A stretch of DNA of 64,000 bases from Eutypa lata (lineage: Eukaryota > Ascomycota > Sordariomycetes > Xylariales > Diatrypaceae): NCBI GenBank assembly GCA_022661535.1, contig JAKULF010000011.1:2418001-2482000 (forward strand), given 5' to 3'. Position 1 is the stretch's first letter. Each line of letters opens with the position of its first letter. The position numbers and the translations under genes are program-made. Shown piece by piece: positions 23,204 to 34,626 of the stretch. The notes beneath the pieces were generated by a model that ran no database searches, was not told the DNA's origin, and was given only the letters and a program-made list of their open reading frames with translations.

Positions 23204-23871
23204 ATGCACGGTCCGGCCTTCGTAACCTCCCTTCTTCCCCTTTTCTCCCTTGCTCTCGCCACCCCTTTCAAACGCCAAGACTTCTTCGAGTTCAACATCA
23301 CCAGCCTCAGCGCTACCTTCCCCTACCCTGGCCCTTACGGTGTCGACTCGGTGGACTCCTTCGTCAGGATCGCAGTCACCTGGCCGGAGTCCACGTCGAC
23401 CGAGAGCGGCACTGTCAGCACAACCTGCGAAGTGGACTGGGATGCCGGAGTCACCCCGGGCCCAACAGACTGGACCCCGTGCGCCAATACAACCTTGCAG
23501 TTCCGCCTGCCCGCGGATGGATGGACCAGCACCACGAACTTCCGCGTTCAGTTATACGAGAGTCTAACGCCTGAAGGGTGAGTAAAGCTTCTTCTTCTTC
23601 TTCCGGGCCCTCAGCCATAACCCCCGCTCCATCCCTTCATCTATGATTGCGTAACGTCATCGCTAACTGATGTATCTGTATAAGCGCGGGTCTGGCTGCC
23701 TCGCACGTTCTTAAGTCGTCCCCTGGAAACCCCAGCGACCCGGATACGTACCTGTTCTGCCTCCAGAAGGGCAAATTCAACCCCCTGACTTGCACCCTCA
23801 CTGGACCGATGGGCGAGGCGCCTAGGAATGTCCTCATGACTGCGAGCGAGGTGAGCGAGAGGCCGAACTAA
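23204..23871 (+). CDS. Small secreted protein with Kex2-type propeptide site
   Basis: Exons 23204-23577 and 23685-23871 join in frame to 186 residues. The first 20 residues are a signal peptide (MHGPAFVTSLLPLFSLALAT). A Lys-Arg pair at 23-24 (PFKR, then QDF) is a natural Kex2 cleavage site, so the mature protein probably starts at Gln25. It has four cysteines (CEVDW, TPCANT, LFCLQK, LTCTLTG), which fits two disulphides in a small extracellular beta-rich protein. The spacing VDSFVRIAVTW...CEVDW...PC...LQFRL loosely recalls AA1-like secreted proteins, but I am not certain. The intron has a clear GTGAGT donor and a CTAAC branch site. Function unknown; the strong promoter signals and secretion suggest an effector- or wall-type protein. 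Confidence 0.75.
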
Positions 23872-25143
23872 AATGTTAGACGGAATGCCGGGTTCCGCAA
23901 TGCAGTGGTGGAGGTAGGAAAGGATAGGTTGGGACATATATGTATACTCGGGGAGGACAGAATTACGAGTATGTCGGGATGTACATGAATAGGAAGAACA
24001 TTAAAGATATGATATGATTTTAATATTTATATTGTATTAACTTTCCGTTTTTCTTTTATGAGAATCTTTCTCTTCCACCTTTGCCAAAACGGTCCTGCTA
24101 CTCATTTAAAATAGATGATCGAATATCGAACACATTTCAGTGGATATAACGAGGCGAAAGATGATCGGGAGAATGTAAAAGGACATCTATTACGTATAAT
24201 TACACGGTTACAATAAGGCAACCAATATGATCGTGCCATAATCATACTATAGTTTTCATACATATAAAAATACTTCACAATTTTAGCTTGGATAAAACGT
24301 GCTGTTAATAGCAAAACCCCTCTGAATCCCAGTCTGTGGCATCATATAGCCCTCATAGATATACTCAAAGGTTAGGGATTTAGAGCAACAGCCGTATACA
24401 TAGTTAGCAGGCAAAAACCCGGATAAGATTAAGATGGATGATGAGGAACAACGATTGTAAATTTAGTATAGACTATATATCATCACCCAATATCCAAGAT
24501 AATTCTTGGCAAACCGGGTATACCAAGCTTTTCTAATACCCCTGAGATGAAGGTCTCGCTCATCGGAAGTAACAAACTGAAGACTATACTATTATAATTA
24601 GTAGAGACAATGCTGCGTGCAAGTATAAGTATATATATACAGGGGTGACTGAATGACTGTCATGTGTTTATGCTGTTATCCTGTTATCCTTAAGCAAGTC
24701 AGTTTCGAAGACGACTTAAATAACACGCACAAGCGCAGGGGAAAATAACACAATGGGCACAAGTAAGTCTCTCCTAGTAGTAACTAGGAGTTCACGTGGT
24801 AGTTCATCTTGACTATCGACTCGGGGGAAAAATAGGTGGGATGAAATGTTAAAGGTGTTGGGTATCATATTATCTAGTTTTGATTTATATTCTTTTCTTT
24901 TCTTTTCACCTACAACAGAGACGGGATGTACTATACACAAGCGGCCGGATGGACGCCCTTCCATCGGTCCATCCGCCCGCCGAGAAAACGCCTCCAGCGG
25001 CGGCTCTCCTTTATTTCATACACATTTGATGGTGGTGGGTTGGTGGGTGAGCCGAGAGCCATAAAAATTAAGGGAAAGAAAAAAAAAGAAACCTCAAAGC
25101 AAAACCCCCCATCCCTTCCTGCCCCCTTTTTTTCCTCCAAAAA
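23872..25143. other. Intergenic region between convergent genes
   Basis: 1.3 kb between two 3' ends, AT-richer than its surroundings (24000-24700). Only short frames are present, none with domain-like content. No element ends are seen. Confidence 0.5.
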
Positions 25144-27836
25144 TTATTGCCCGAAATCACCACCGGGCCAATCCGCCCATATGTCAGCCAGATCCGTGCC
25201 TAGCATCTCAAAGCTGAAGTCCGGCATCGGACCCTGCGATTGTCCCGCGTCGGGAAGCACCCAGGGCATGGAGAGCGGTAGCCCCTCCCGCGTATACGGC
25301 GTGGTGGCGGTACCTAATTGAGCCGTTGTCGCTGCGTCGGCTATGAATGGCGTCATGGACTAGTGAAGAGGATGGTCAGCTATTATTATTATTCCCCGTT
25401 ATGAATTTTTCCCTCTTGGCCTTTGGGGACCGGATAGCGGCTGGAGAGTTTGGGGGGAGATATTTTGAATATCTTATGCTTACCTTGGCTCTATTGACGA
25501 GATCCTGTCCCGGAGCCGTCTGCGAGGCGCCGGCGCCGGCGTCATCGGCAGCCTGCGGCTGTTGGCAGTAAGGCGGTACCTGGTAAGCCAGCAACTTGTA
25601 GTGCAGGCCGATGAAGCGCTCGGCCGCGGCCGCCTTGGCGGCTTCCGGGGCCTTGGTGCCCAGGTGGGTCTCCAGGAGGCCGAAGGCCGCGCAGATGGAG
25701 AAGTAGCCCACGGGGTCGTTGCTGCTGCTCCGGAGGATGCGGTCTTCCTTCATCGCGATGCATTTCTCGATCAGCTTGAGCGTCTCTTGGGCGCTGGACA
25801 TGATCAAGCCTGTTGAATCTGGATGCGGAGAAAGAAGAATGGAGAAAATTAGTGTTTGCTGAGTGAGGTTTGCAGAAGAGGGAAAGGAGGAGGAGGAACA
25901 TACCTCTTGGTTGATATAGCATTACGTTACATAGATTCCATGTTGCGATCATGGTGTCATCACGTAGGAAATAGAGAGCCCGGATTCCCTTTTGGAAGAG
26001 CCTATCGTGCATGAGCACTATATCGCGAGCGGCATTGTAGTACAGGAATTCTGCGAGTTGGTACTTCGAGTTATACTTCCGCAGTTTAAGGAAGGGCTGC
26101 AAAAGGGGGAGGAGGTATTGCCTGAGCTGAAGGTGTAGTAGGGTGTGGGCTAGGATAGGCTTGTGTGAGCTCTCTGGACTCTTGTCGTCGTCTAGATTCC
26201 ATTCTGGCAGGGCGTCGATCTCCTGGGATATCAGCTCGGTATAGCGAATGGCCTGGTCCCAATCGGGTTTCGGTAGGGGTCCTGTCAATATCCTATTGAG
26301 CTCAAGTCGCAGCGAGAGACTCTGCCGGCTGAGGTGCTGATAAGATGAGAAGGTGTGTTCGCTTGACGGCCGCGACTCCGGGAGTTCCAAGGACTCCTCA
26401 TCGAACCCTTCATCGTCGATGTTCCTGGGTGCATCCGCGTCGTTGTAGACCTGGCTCATCAAGGTAGGGAGCCCCTGATCGAAGGAGGCTTGGACATCGA
26501 ACTCCACCATCGTTGCCCAGATTCGCCTCCGCATCTCTTGCCAGTAGGGCAGCATCTTGGTCCCCATGTGTTCGGGATCCTGGTGCAGGCCTAACGTGAT
26601 GCCTTCCCTGATGATGGCGCCGGATGTCATCCAGAATCTCTTCTTCTTAATGACGTTGACCCTTTTAGCTAGGTAGGATAGACAGGCAATTTGGTAGTGA
26701 ACAAGCTTCCGGTGCTTTTGGCTTTGCCTGTCAAACCATTCATCACAAGCCTTGATCCACTTCTCGGCGGTCTGGAACGAGCTGGATTTCGCGCCAACGA
26801 ATTTGTTGGAAGCTTGCATGTCCAAGCAGCTAGCGACAGAGATCAACGAAAGTATAAGCGCAGTAAAAGCGGCAGTCCTCTTCGGCGGCGACTCCCAGAA
26901 ACCGGCATATTCTTTCTTGAAAGAAGGGATATGGAGGATGCGATGGATTTGCTCGAACTGGTCGAGGTAGACTGTCACGAGGGCGTCTGTCTCTTCCCTC
27001 GTGGGCAGGTAGGCCTCCAGAGAGGGGTCGGACTTCTCGAACTTCTTCTCACGATCTTCCTTTCTCTTCTTTCGATCTTTGTTCGAAATGTTGAGGGGCC
27101 GCAACCATTCGGCGGCGGTCTCTTTCATAAAGGGGCTTATACCCGTGAGTTCCTTGACCGATGACCATGAATTGTACGGGCTGAAGTATCTGGTCTTGAA
27201 GTTATGACCTTTGATGAATTTGAACTCAAGACCATCGCCTGGACAGTCATGTGGATAGGGACCATGAAGGGCTTCTGCGGGCGCAGGCCCAGGCGGTGTC
27301 TCCTTCGCTACGTCTTTTAATGTGGACGGCGAGGCGACAATGGTGCTACCGTCCACCGAGGCTTGCTTGGATAAAGCAGCCTTCAACTGGGTAACTTCCA
27401 GCTCTAGCTTCTGGATCCGTTCGTGATCCCGAGCGACATCCCGGACTACGGTGGCATCGACCGACGTACGGGCCGAAGACGGACCAGCAAGCGGGCGACG
27501 GGGATCAGTACCGAAAGATATGGCCGGAGCGGATGGGCCAAATGAGCCCCTTTCGCTGCTGCTGGTGAGGCCCGCTGTGGAACCGGATCTAGACTCGTAG
27601 CTGCATCGCTCGGGAGTGCCGGATTTGATACAACGGTCGCAAGGTAGCTCCCTGGAGCACGAGAGCTTTCGCCTGCGACACTCGAAGCAGCTAAGCCTTA
27701 CGCGCTGGCGCTTCCTCGCCGGGGCATGGTGGTCATCGTCATTAGTATTATCCTCGTCTTCTTCCACCGGGGGCGGCAAGCCGGTGGTGACTGGCTGGGC
27801 GCTGCTGCTGCTACTGCTGCTATTGTTGTTCTCCAT
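25144..27836 (-). CDS. Zn2Cys6 fungal-specific transcription factor
   Basis: Exons on the minus strand: 27836-25904, 25809-25484 and 25359-25144, joined in frame to 824 residues. The binuclear zinc cluster is at residues 50-78 with C-x2-C-x6-C-x5-C-x2-C-x8-C (C50, C53, C60, C66, C69, C78), preceded by a basic RKRQRVRLS. A coiled coil for dimerisation follows (HERIQKLELEVTQLKAALSK). The fungal-specific middle homology region starts near TVYLDQFEQIHRILHIPSF and continues through LHQDPEHMGTKMLPYWQEMR. A Ser7 run follows the start. The chosen ATG gives MENNNSS; an in-frame ATG about 160 bases further upstream is possible but reads like leader sequence. It shares an 0.9-kb promoter with the acid phosphatase. 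The target pathway cannot be told from sequence. Confidence 0.88.
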
Positions 27837-28727
27837 TATACTTGGCGCTCGGGGGAGGGCTTTTTGCCTCCCGGAGAAAACGAAAACGGGTTGGTAAGGT
27901 GCGGCTGCACGCACTCTTCTCGGATAGATCTGATTGATAAGATTAACAAATCTCGGATATGAACTAGTTTCATCAGCGACATTAAACCATAACAACAATT
28001 ATTAGGAAATTTCTTGTCAAATGCCTTTCTTGATTTCGTATGTTGTCGGATTTATCAAGTAGAGATCCTCGGAAATACGAGCTCGGAGCTCGGACTTCGG
28101 CGCATCTCAGATGTACGTAACTATGTAAATAGCGAATGATTTTCTCACTCTATGCATCCATTAGGCAGCAGCAGCTTATTCATTTTTTCTTGATTACGTA
28201 TTACATGTTTTACGATGAAACCTCTCTTATGTTGCGCCTGCTTTCGTGTCAGAGCATGGTGAGTTGGCTCACGTAGGTGAGTAGATAAGATTCGCAATTG
28301 AATCTCGGACGAGTTGGAGACATGGAAATAAGCTCCTGGTGTGTTCTTCGCGTTACAGCAGGCGTCTATTATCCAATCATATCACAATCATATACGACGA
28401 GCTTAACAGTCTGACAGTATCGACTCCGGTGCCAAGTGCCAAGATGCCTCACAACGTCTAACAAACTGGCTCATTGCTCATTACCTCTCATAGACGCCTT
28501 ATCGCGCTATCGGCCCTAGGCAATTTTAGACGAAGCGCGTATGCAAAAAGTAGCTGAGCTGTCAAGACTTCAAACTGTCAGGGCTGAATGCATCCGCGTC
28601 CGCGTCCGCGTCCAAGCTAACTTCAGACCCTTATCCTACTGCCTATGTACCTAATAATTCCTATCAATTCATAAGGGGTTTGATAATCGATCGCGAATTG
28701 TAAAGATGCCATAGACAATTGGCAACA
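27837..28727. other. Divergent promoter, zinc-cluster factor / acid phosphatase
   Basis: 0.9 kb between two divergent starts. It contains a CGCGTC triple tandem repeat at about 28593-28613 (cgcgtccgcgtccgcgtcc). No strong TATA was found for either gene. The arrangement allows co-regulation, but nothing else supports it. Confidence 0.45.
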
Positions 28728-30063
28728 ATGCGTTCTACACTAATTATTGGCCTGTTGGCCGGCGTGGGTCTAGTTAGCAGCAGCGCACTAGTTCCCGGTA
28801 GAGGCTTCGATAGAATTATTAGCATCTGGCTAGAGAATCAGGTTAGTCATTCACAAGTCACATCATCACATGGGCCTCCATTCGTACTTATTATTAATGC
28901 TCACGATGTTGGCGAATAATATAAACTAACGGCCTTGGATCAATCAAATGTAGGACTTCGGAAAAGTCGTCGCAGACCCCGCCTTCGCCGATTTAATGAG
29001 GTTTGGCATTCTTCAGACGAAATACTACGCGCACACGCATCCTAGCCAACCCAACTATCTAGCTGCTGTTGGTGGCGATTACTGGGGTCTGGATCATGAT
29101 GAATTCGTCCGCATCCCATCGAAAATAGCGACCGTCGTAGATCTTTTGGATACGAAAGATATATCTTGGGCAGGATATTTCGAAGGAAATCCGGGCCCGG
29201 GCTATATGGGCAATGCTAGTAGCAGTACTGCCGATGGGACATGGGATTATGTCAGGAAACACAAGTCAGTTTTTTTTTACGCATGGCTGGTATAAGATGG
29301 CCCAGCTGTTCCGAACAATTCTGACGCCGTGAATAGCCCGTTCGTCTCTTATGATTCCGTCAACATGAACGGTACCCGCTTGGCCAACCTTTTATCCTTC
29401 CAGGACTTTAAGCGGGATTTTGAGGCTGGAAGACTTCCTCAGTTCGTAATGATGTCGCCCGACATGTTGAACGACGGCCATAATACGACCCTCGACTACG
29501 CGACAAACTGGTCCCGCGAGTTCTTAAAGCCCTTGCTCACTGAAGGTGCATTCGCTGAGAAGACGCTTATACAATTGACGTATGACGAGACCGAAGACTA
29601 CTCGCAGCCAAACCGGATTGTCTCTCTATTACTGGGCAACGCCATCCCGGATGCAAAGAATGGCTCGAACGATGATACATTCTACACGCACTTCTCCCTC
29701 CTATCAACAGTGGAGCATAACTGGGACCTGCCGAACCTAGGTAGATACGACGTCGGTGCTAACGTGTTCCAGCTCCTGGCAGACGTGACGGGCTATGAGA
29801 ACAAGGATCCGCCCAATGTGCTCAGCGTCAACAATTCCGTGTCGTATCCTGGGCCATTCAACCGGAATCACACTATCAAGTCACCGGATTTCCCGCCGCC
29901 AAACCTAATGCTTCGCGGGGCTGCGGGACTGCCCATTCTCGATGCCATTCGGGAAGCATGGCAGTCTGATGCCGGCTCCGAGACACCGTATGACGGTAGC
30001 GGCAACGTCTATGATGGTGACACTCTGCCTGTTTATAAACAACAGGAGCAGCATGCACGGTGA
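28728..30063 (+). CDS. Secreted acid phosphatase (phosphoesterase family)
   Basis: Exons 28728-28841, 28954-29264 and 29337-30063 join to 383 residues. A signal peptide (MRSTLIIGLLAGVGLVSSSA) leads into FDRIISIWLENQDFGKV, the conserved N-terminal motif of fungal acid phosphatases of the PHO-A / phosphatidylinositol phospholipase C-like phosphoesterase family. The family motifs THPSQPNYLAAVGGDYWG, RKHNPFVSYDSV (across intron 2), SPDMLNDGHNTT and QLTYDETEDYS are all present, carrying the likely metal ligands Asp, His and Glu. LSTVEHNWDLPNLGRYD is also typical. Many N-x-S/T sequons fit a glycosylated extracellular enzyme releasing phosphate from organic esters. The start is the ATG at 28728. The C-terminus (QEQHAR) shows no GPI signal. 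Confidence 0.92.
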
Positions 30064-32154
30064 GCCTTAGCTTGGCGTGTTGGTCGCAGTTATTAGCGAA
30101 AGCATCAAGTTCAATCTTAGTTGGGTCACCAGAATCCAAGGAGTATATTCGTACGGACCAATGAGATATTGGATGATATATCCTAAGATTTTGGTCCCAC
30201 TGTTTGTGTACGTTATGGGGAACATGGCGAGGCGATGGGTGTTATTGATCTACATAGACTTGAAGAAAGTTGACATGCGTGTGTGATCTGTCCTACAACG
30301 TGACAGGCCGTGAGTCACAAAACAACTGATATATGTACAGTCAGTGTTGCAAAAGGGGCAGAAAGAAAACCCGGTTTTGTCTTTTGCCACTGCAAATTTT
30401 TTATATGCCGGTACAAATTACTACCGAGATGCATTAAGAAGACGAGTAGGATAAAAGATTGCCAAGCCTTGTAACTTCGTACATCCTTTCAGTATACTGC
30501 TACATGTGGTATATCAACTTACCAATGCCCTAGTCCGGCGGCGAGTCTGCACAACAAGCTGAAGCACGTGCCCGCCGCGGCTGCAGTAGAACGAATCTAC
30601 AACCCCCCAGAAAGGAGTTTTAGTGGCCCGGGAATTATGCGACCCCTGTTACCCGATCACGCCTCATTAGTCATATCTAGAAGGCTTGCCCCTTGCCCCC
30701 TATAGGCCGAATGACCACTCATAATACAGCACTGGTAACAGTTTTCACCAACCTTCCAGATTCGCCTAATAATATCGCCTATATGCAACGAGATGACATT
30801 GCCTGTTGGTCTAAAATATTCTAGGTCATTAGCACTCCTGCCCACCTTTTAATACCATGAACGAAAATCTAGTCTACATATTAGGTTCGCTGATGTTACA
30901 TGGAAAAGTTGTTGGATAACAGCACCTATATAGTAATGATAACTAAAAGAGGTTAAAGGTACTACGTCTAGGTATGATTCCTCTATAGTGGTGTATGGAT
31001 GTCCTAGTAATCTTATGAAGTGGCAAAGGTGCTAATCAGACGTATGTTTTTGTATTCGCCTAAAACGGGAGAATTTCAGGAAAAATGCAAGTACAGATCA
31101 TTGATATCGGAAGCCGTCGCCAGCTCACCCTACAGTAACGTAAATGGAGTAATACGGAATTTGTCTAACTAGCGACTCGACTTTGCTGTCCTACCTAGCT
31201 GTCAGTGCCGGGTGAAAATCCGGCACATCTAAATTTACGTTACAAAGTTACTTCGTTCGTATTTAGTGCTATACTTTAGAACAGCAATAAAATCAATATT
31301 TAAATAAAATAAAAACTGGAAGAGATAGTACTTGAACTCCTTTATTTTTCTATGGTTTTCATTTTCTTAATCTTCTTTAATTAATGTTAAAACGTAGGAT
31401 CCTATGTACATAGGTAAGTGGGTGAGTTACATTTGGATGTGTCAGATTTTTCCACCCGGCATTGACAGCCTAGTTGCTGCACTTGTCCCGCTGTAGACAA
31501 GAAGGCGGCGGGAAAAACCACTGAACTACTGCATTAAATTGTACAATCACAGTGGCTGACCTACACTACTTACACTAACTTCCAATACTTGCCACACGAG
31601 ATCGCCGATGAAAGAAAGTCAGTTGACTACAAGACGAAAGCGAGGTAGTAGCCAAGCAAGTTGGAGACGTAAAAAGACGGTCCAGTAGGGCCAATTAATT
31701 ATATTATCAGATTATCACCTTTGAGAAGGCGTTAGACTTTAAACAAATACGGCTACTCGGCCAAACGATCCCTCCAATACCGCCTGCCAGCTTACTATGG
31801 AAAAAGATCTGCCACACCAAAAATACTACATAGGCCGCAGTGGCAAACGATGGGGTCACTCATAGCCTAGCCCCGAGGCTCCTCCTCATCCTTATCGTCA
31901 TCATCATATCCAGCCTGATCATATCATACAAATAGGCGCCTGCTCCCCGCTCGGGGCCGTTAATGGAAGTTGAGTAATCTACATTCTGTCACAACGGATA
32001 ACCCAACCCCTTTCTAACGAACAAAAAGATTAAACCGACGGCTACCAAAACTTACGACACGAAGCACCACCTCCTCGTCCCCTTCGACCCTCCCCTCCCT
32101 TGCAAAGAAAGCACGAATCTCGTCCTGGTCGAGGAACCGAAACCACGCTCTTAG
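30064..32154. other. Intergenic region between convergent genes, with a MITE
   Basis: 2.1 kb between the 3' ends of the phosphatase and the next zinc-cluster gene. The only structured feature is the inverted-repeat element at 31196-31472. The remaining frames are short and unsupported. Confidence 0.5.
31196..31472. mobile_element. MITE with about 48-bp terminal inverted repeats
   Basis: The left end from 31198 reads GCTGTCAGTGCCGGGTG, then AAAATC, CGGCACATCTAAAT and TTACGTTAC. The right end, read on the minus strand from 31470, gives GGCTGTCAATGCCGGGTGG, AAAAATC, TGACACATCCAAAT and GTAACTCAC. The two match over nearly 50 bases with a few substitutions and small gaps. A TA dinucleotide flanks each end (31196-31197 and 31471-31472), which fits TA target duplication by Tc1/mariner-class transposases. 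The interior (about 180 bases) is AT-rich and non-coding, so the element is non-autonomous. No transposase for it is recognised in the window. Confidence 0.75.
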
Positions 32155-34626
32155 TTAGGTCATCCGATTGGCTTCCCACCACTGAAAGAAGCGGCGAAGG
32201 GTAAGACACTCGCCGTCTTTCGGAAAGCAGAAGGCGCCGATGGGCCAGTCGGATCGGACCTCCTGGACTATATCGTGGCCGAGACGACCGCTCACCTCCT
32301 CGACGTCGGTGAACTTCCCGATGAACCTAGCGTCTTCGGCGCCGGCGGACTCCATCAGCAGACGCAAGACCACCTCCGAGACGTAGCAGCACCGGCCCTG
32401 GTCCCACAGCCCCTTGCCGCAGAGCGCCAGCGTCGATCTCATCAGCTCGTGCTCCTGGGAGCCCCGCTCGGCGAGCCGCATGTCCTTCAGGGTGCTGTAG
32501 GCCAGCAAGGGCAGGAACTGGAATAGCGCAGGGTCGTAGGATTCAAAACCGTGCCGCAGGTAGTATATGCGAAGCAACGCCTCGAAACAGGCTTTGGAGG
32601 AAGCAACGATCGTTTCGACACTTTCTTCCTGGCCCTGGGCGATGATGTCCATTCCGACGAATGGCTCAAAGATGCTGATGAGGAAAACGTGGTATTGCAT
32701 GCTATAGTCCATCGCGTGTTAGCCGTGTTAGCTGTTAATATGGAGTTTGACTCAGGTTCTCATGATGAAAAGCAGAAACAGACGCACTGTAACTTCAAGT
32801 GCGACGGAAACACGATATTCTTCGCAGTTAGTGCTTCGGGCAGATCCGTATACCAAGCGAGCAGCCTGGACTTAAGCGCCAAGGCTGTTTCCAGTGTGAC
32901 CCGGTTGGGTCCTTTCGACAGAGCCCAGGCCTGCTTTCCGGCATCGTTCATAAGCACGCGGAATCGCGATATGGCGCGGAAGGTGGCGCCGTGGCTAGCC
33001 GACACGGGATGGTTGGAGTGCGGGTATTTCAGCTGGATCTCCCTGTAGTAGGGGTCATCTGCTTCCTCTGGCAAGGGGTGTGCAGGAGGGTCGGGAAGCA
33101 GAGGTGGTTGGAAGTTGTGCCAGGTGGCAAATCTGTCCACAGTGAAAAACACGTCAGCTTTCCGGCGGGGTTCACTTAGGTAGGTAGGGTGTGTGCCGCC
33201 AAACGGAACTATAAAAATCTTTGCTTTGCCACCCGCTGCCAGGGCAAGCGAGTTTTCATAGCTCCCTTATACATCAAGGAACTAAAAGGCGGGGATAAAA
33301 TACTCACGCTTGCCAGTTGAACAGGCCCCAAGCGGTGACAGCGGACACCACCTGCCACCCCGTGCCGCTCTCTGGGGTGCTCGAGAACAAATCCAACGAC
33401 TTTGCCATCTCCAGAGACATGTGCAAATAAGGCCAACCTATCTCATCGGTCCCGTTGACGTTGCAAGTCAGATTGACGATGGCCGCCGCCTGGACCGTGG
33501 TAATACTGGGATTAGCACGCTCGAGATCGAGAAGCCGGCGGGCTTCGGCCAGAAATCGATAACCGAGGTTGTCGGGCCTCCAGTACTCAGCGCGGTCCTT
33601 GATCTGGCGGTAGCCATGCTTTATTTTATGTGCGAATCAAGGGTCAGCTTTGGTGTTCGGCTGGTGTACAGTTATATACGGGGTTCTATGTGTCATTCCT
33701 TACCCAAGCCGCTGCCAAGACAGCGTTCACCAGGAGACGGGAGCAGAACCGCGTCCTGCCGTTTGCCATGTCCTCGAGGAAGAAGTCCTTGTGGAAGCAC
33801 GTGTGGAACGGATACTCGGAGACGAAGTAGACTTCCAAGAGCGCTCGGAGTAGGGTGTTATCGGTGTTGACGGCGGTCCACCGCGACACGTCGATAGTGG
33901 ATATCCGAGAATCGGCCAGTTGCGCGGCGTGGTACGGCATCAGGTGTGTCCTCTCCGTCTCGTCCTTGATGTTTTGCAGGAATTCTTTGGACGTTACCTG
34001 GTGCGGCGAGGGCGAGCACAGCTTCTCGTACAGGGTCGAATGGAGGTAGGGGTTCTCGTGCTGCCCCAGGTAGGAGGGCATGCCGTCGAGGTAGGGGAGC
34101 TCGTATCGGAACCGGTATTCGGGCTGCCGCGCCAGCTGTATGAGGAGATTGCTGTCTTGTATCGCCTTCACCACCGTCTTGATGTCGGCACCGGCTCGTA
34201 TCCGCTGCAGAACCTCCACCGACGTGTTCTCCGGCTGGGATCGGAGGATGTCGAAGAGCTCCTCGTACGTCTGGCACTTTCGCTCGAGATCTGATAGCCT
34301 CCGCTTCTGGGCTTTCAGATGCGTCTCTGTCGGAAGAGTCATGTACTCGCAGGGCAGCTGCCGCTCAATGCAAACACCGCATTGTGGCCGCTCGCCAGAG
34401 CACTAGGCACCGGTGTTAGCTCCGCTCGCTTCGATAATTTCCCTGTCGGGGGGAAGGGGGGAGGGGAGAGGGGAGAGGGAGGGTTTCTAACTCTGCTCTT
34501 CCGCTTCCGGCACGGCTCGCATGCGGCAACTGTCGTCACTCTTCTTCCCTTGCTATTATGTGCCTCGGGCTCGCTGCGAACGACTTGTTGAGGATTAGGG
34601 AGCAATGGGCGGAACTGTGGCGACAT
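32155..34626 (-). CDS. Zn2Cys6 fungal-specific transcription factor
   Basis: Five exons on the minus strand: 34626-34492, 34402-33704, 33618-33308, 33174-32788 and 32701-32155, joined in frame to 692 residues. Intron 1 splits the zinc cluster after residue 45: CEPCRKRKSR then CSGERPQCGVCIERQLPC, giving C36, C39, C46, C53, C56, C63 (C-x2-C-x6-C-x6-C-x2-C-x6-C). A basic coiled-coil segment follows (LKAQKRRLSDLERKCQTYEE). The middle homology region includes EVYFVSEYPFHTCFHKDFFL, GWPYLHMSLEMAKSLDL and WGLFNWQAEPRRK, a layout common to a large family of ascomycete regulators. The last splice restores LKLHMQYHVFLISIFEPF. Without the introns this gene would look like several small frames. Function of the regulated genes unknown. 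Confidence 0.88.

Noticed and set aside
28590..28613. CGCGTC tandem repeat as a CRISPR-like or regulatory array
   Set aside because: Only three short direct units without spacers; a simple microsatellite in a divergent promoter.
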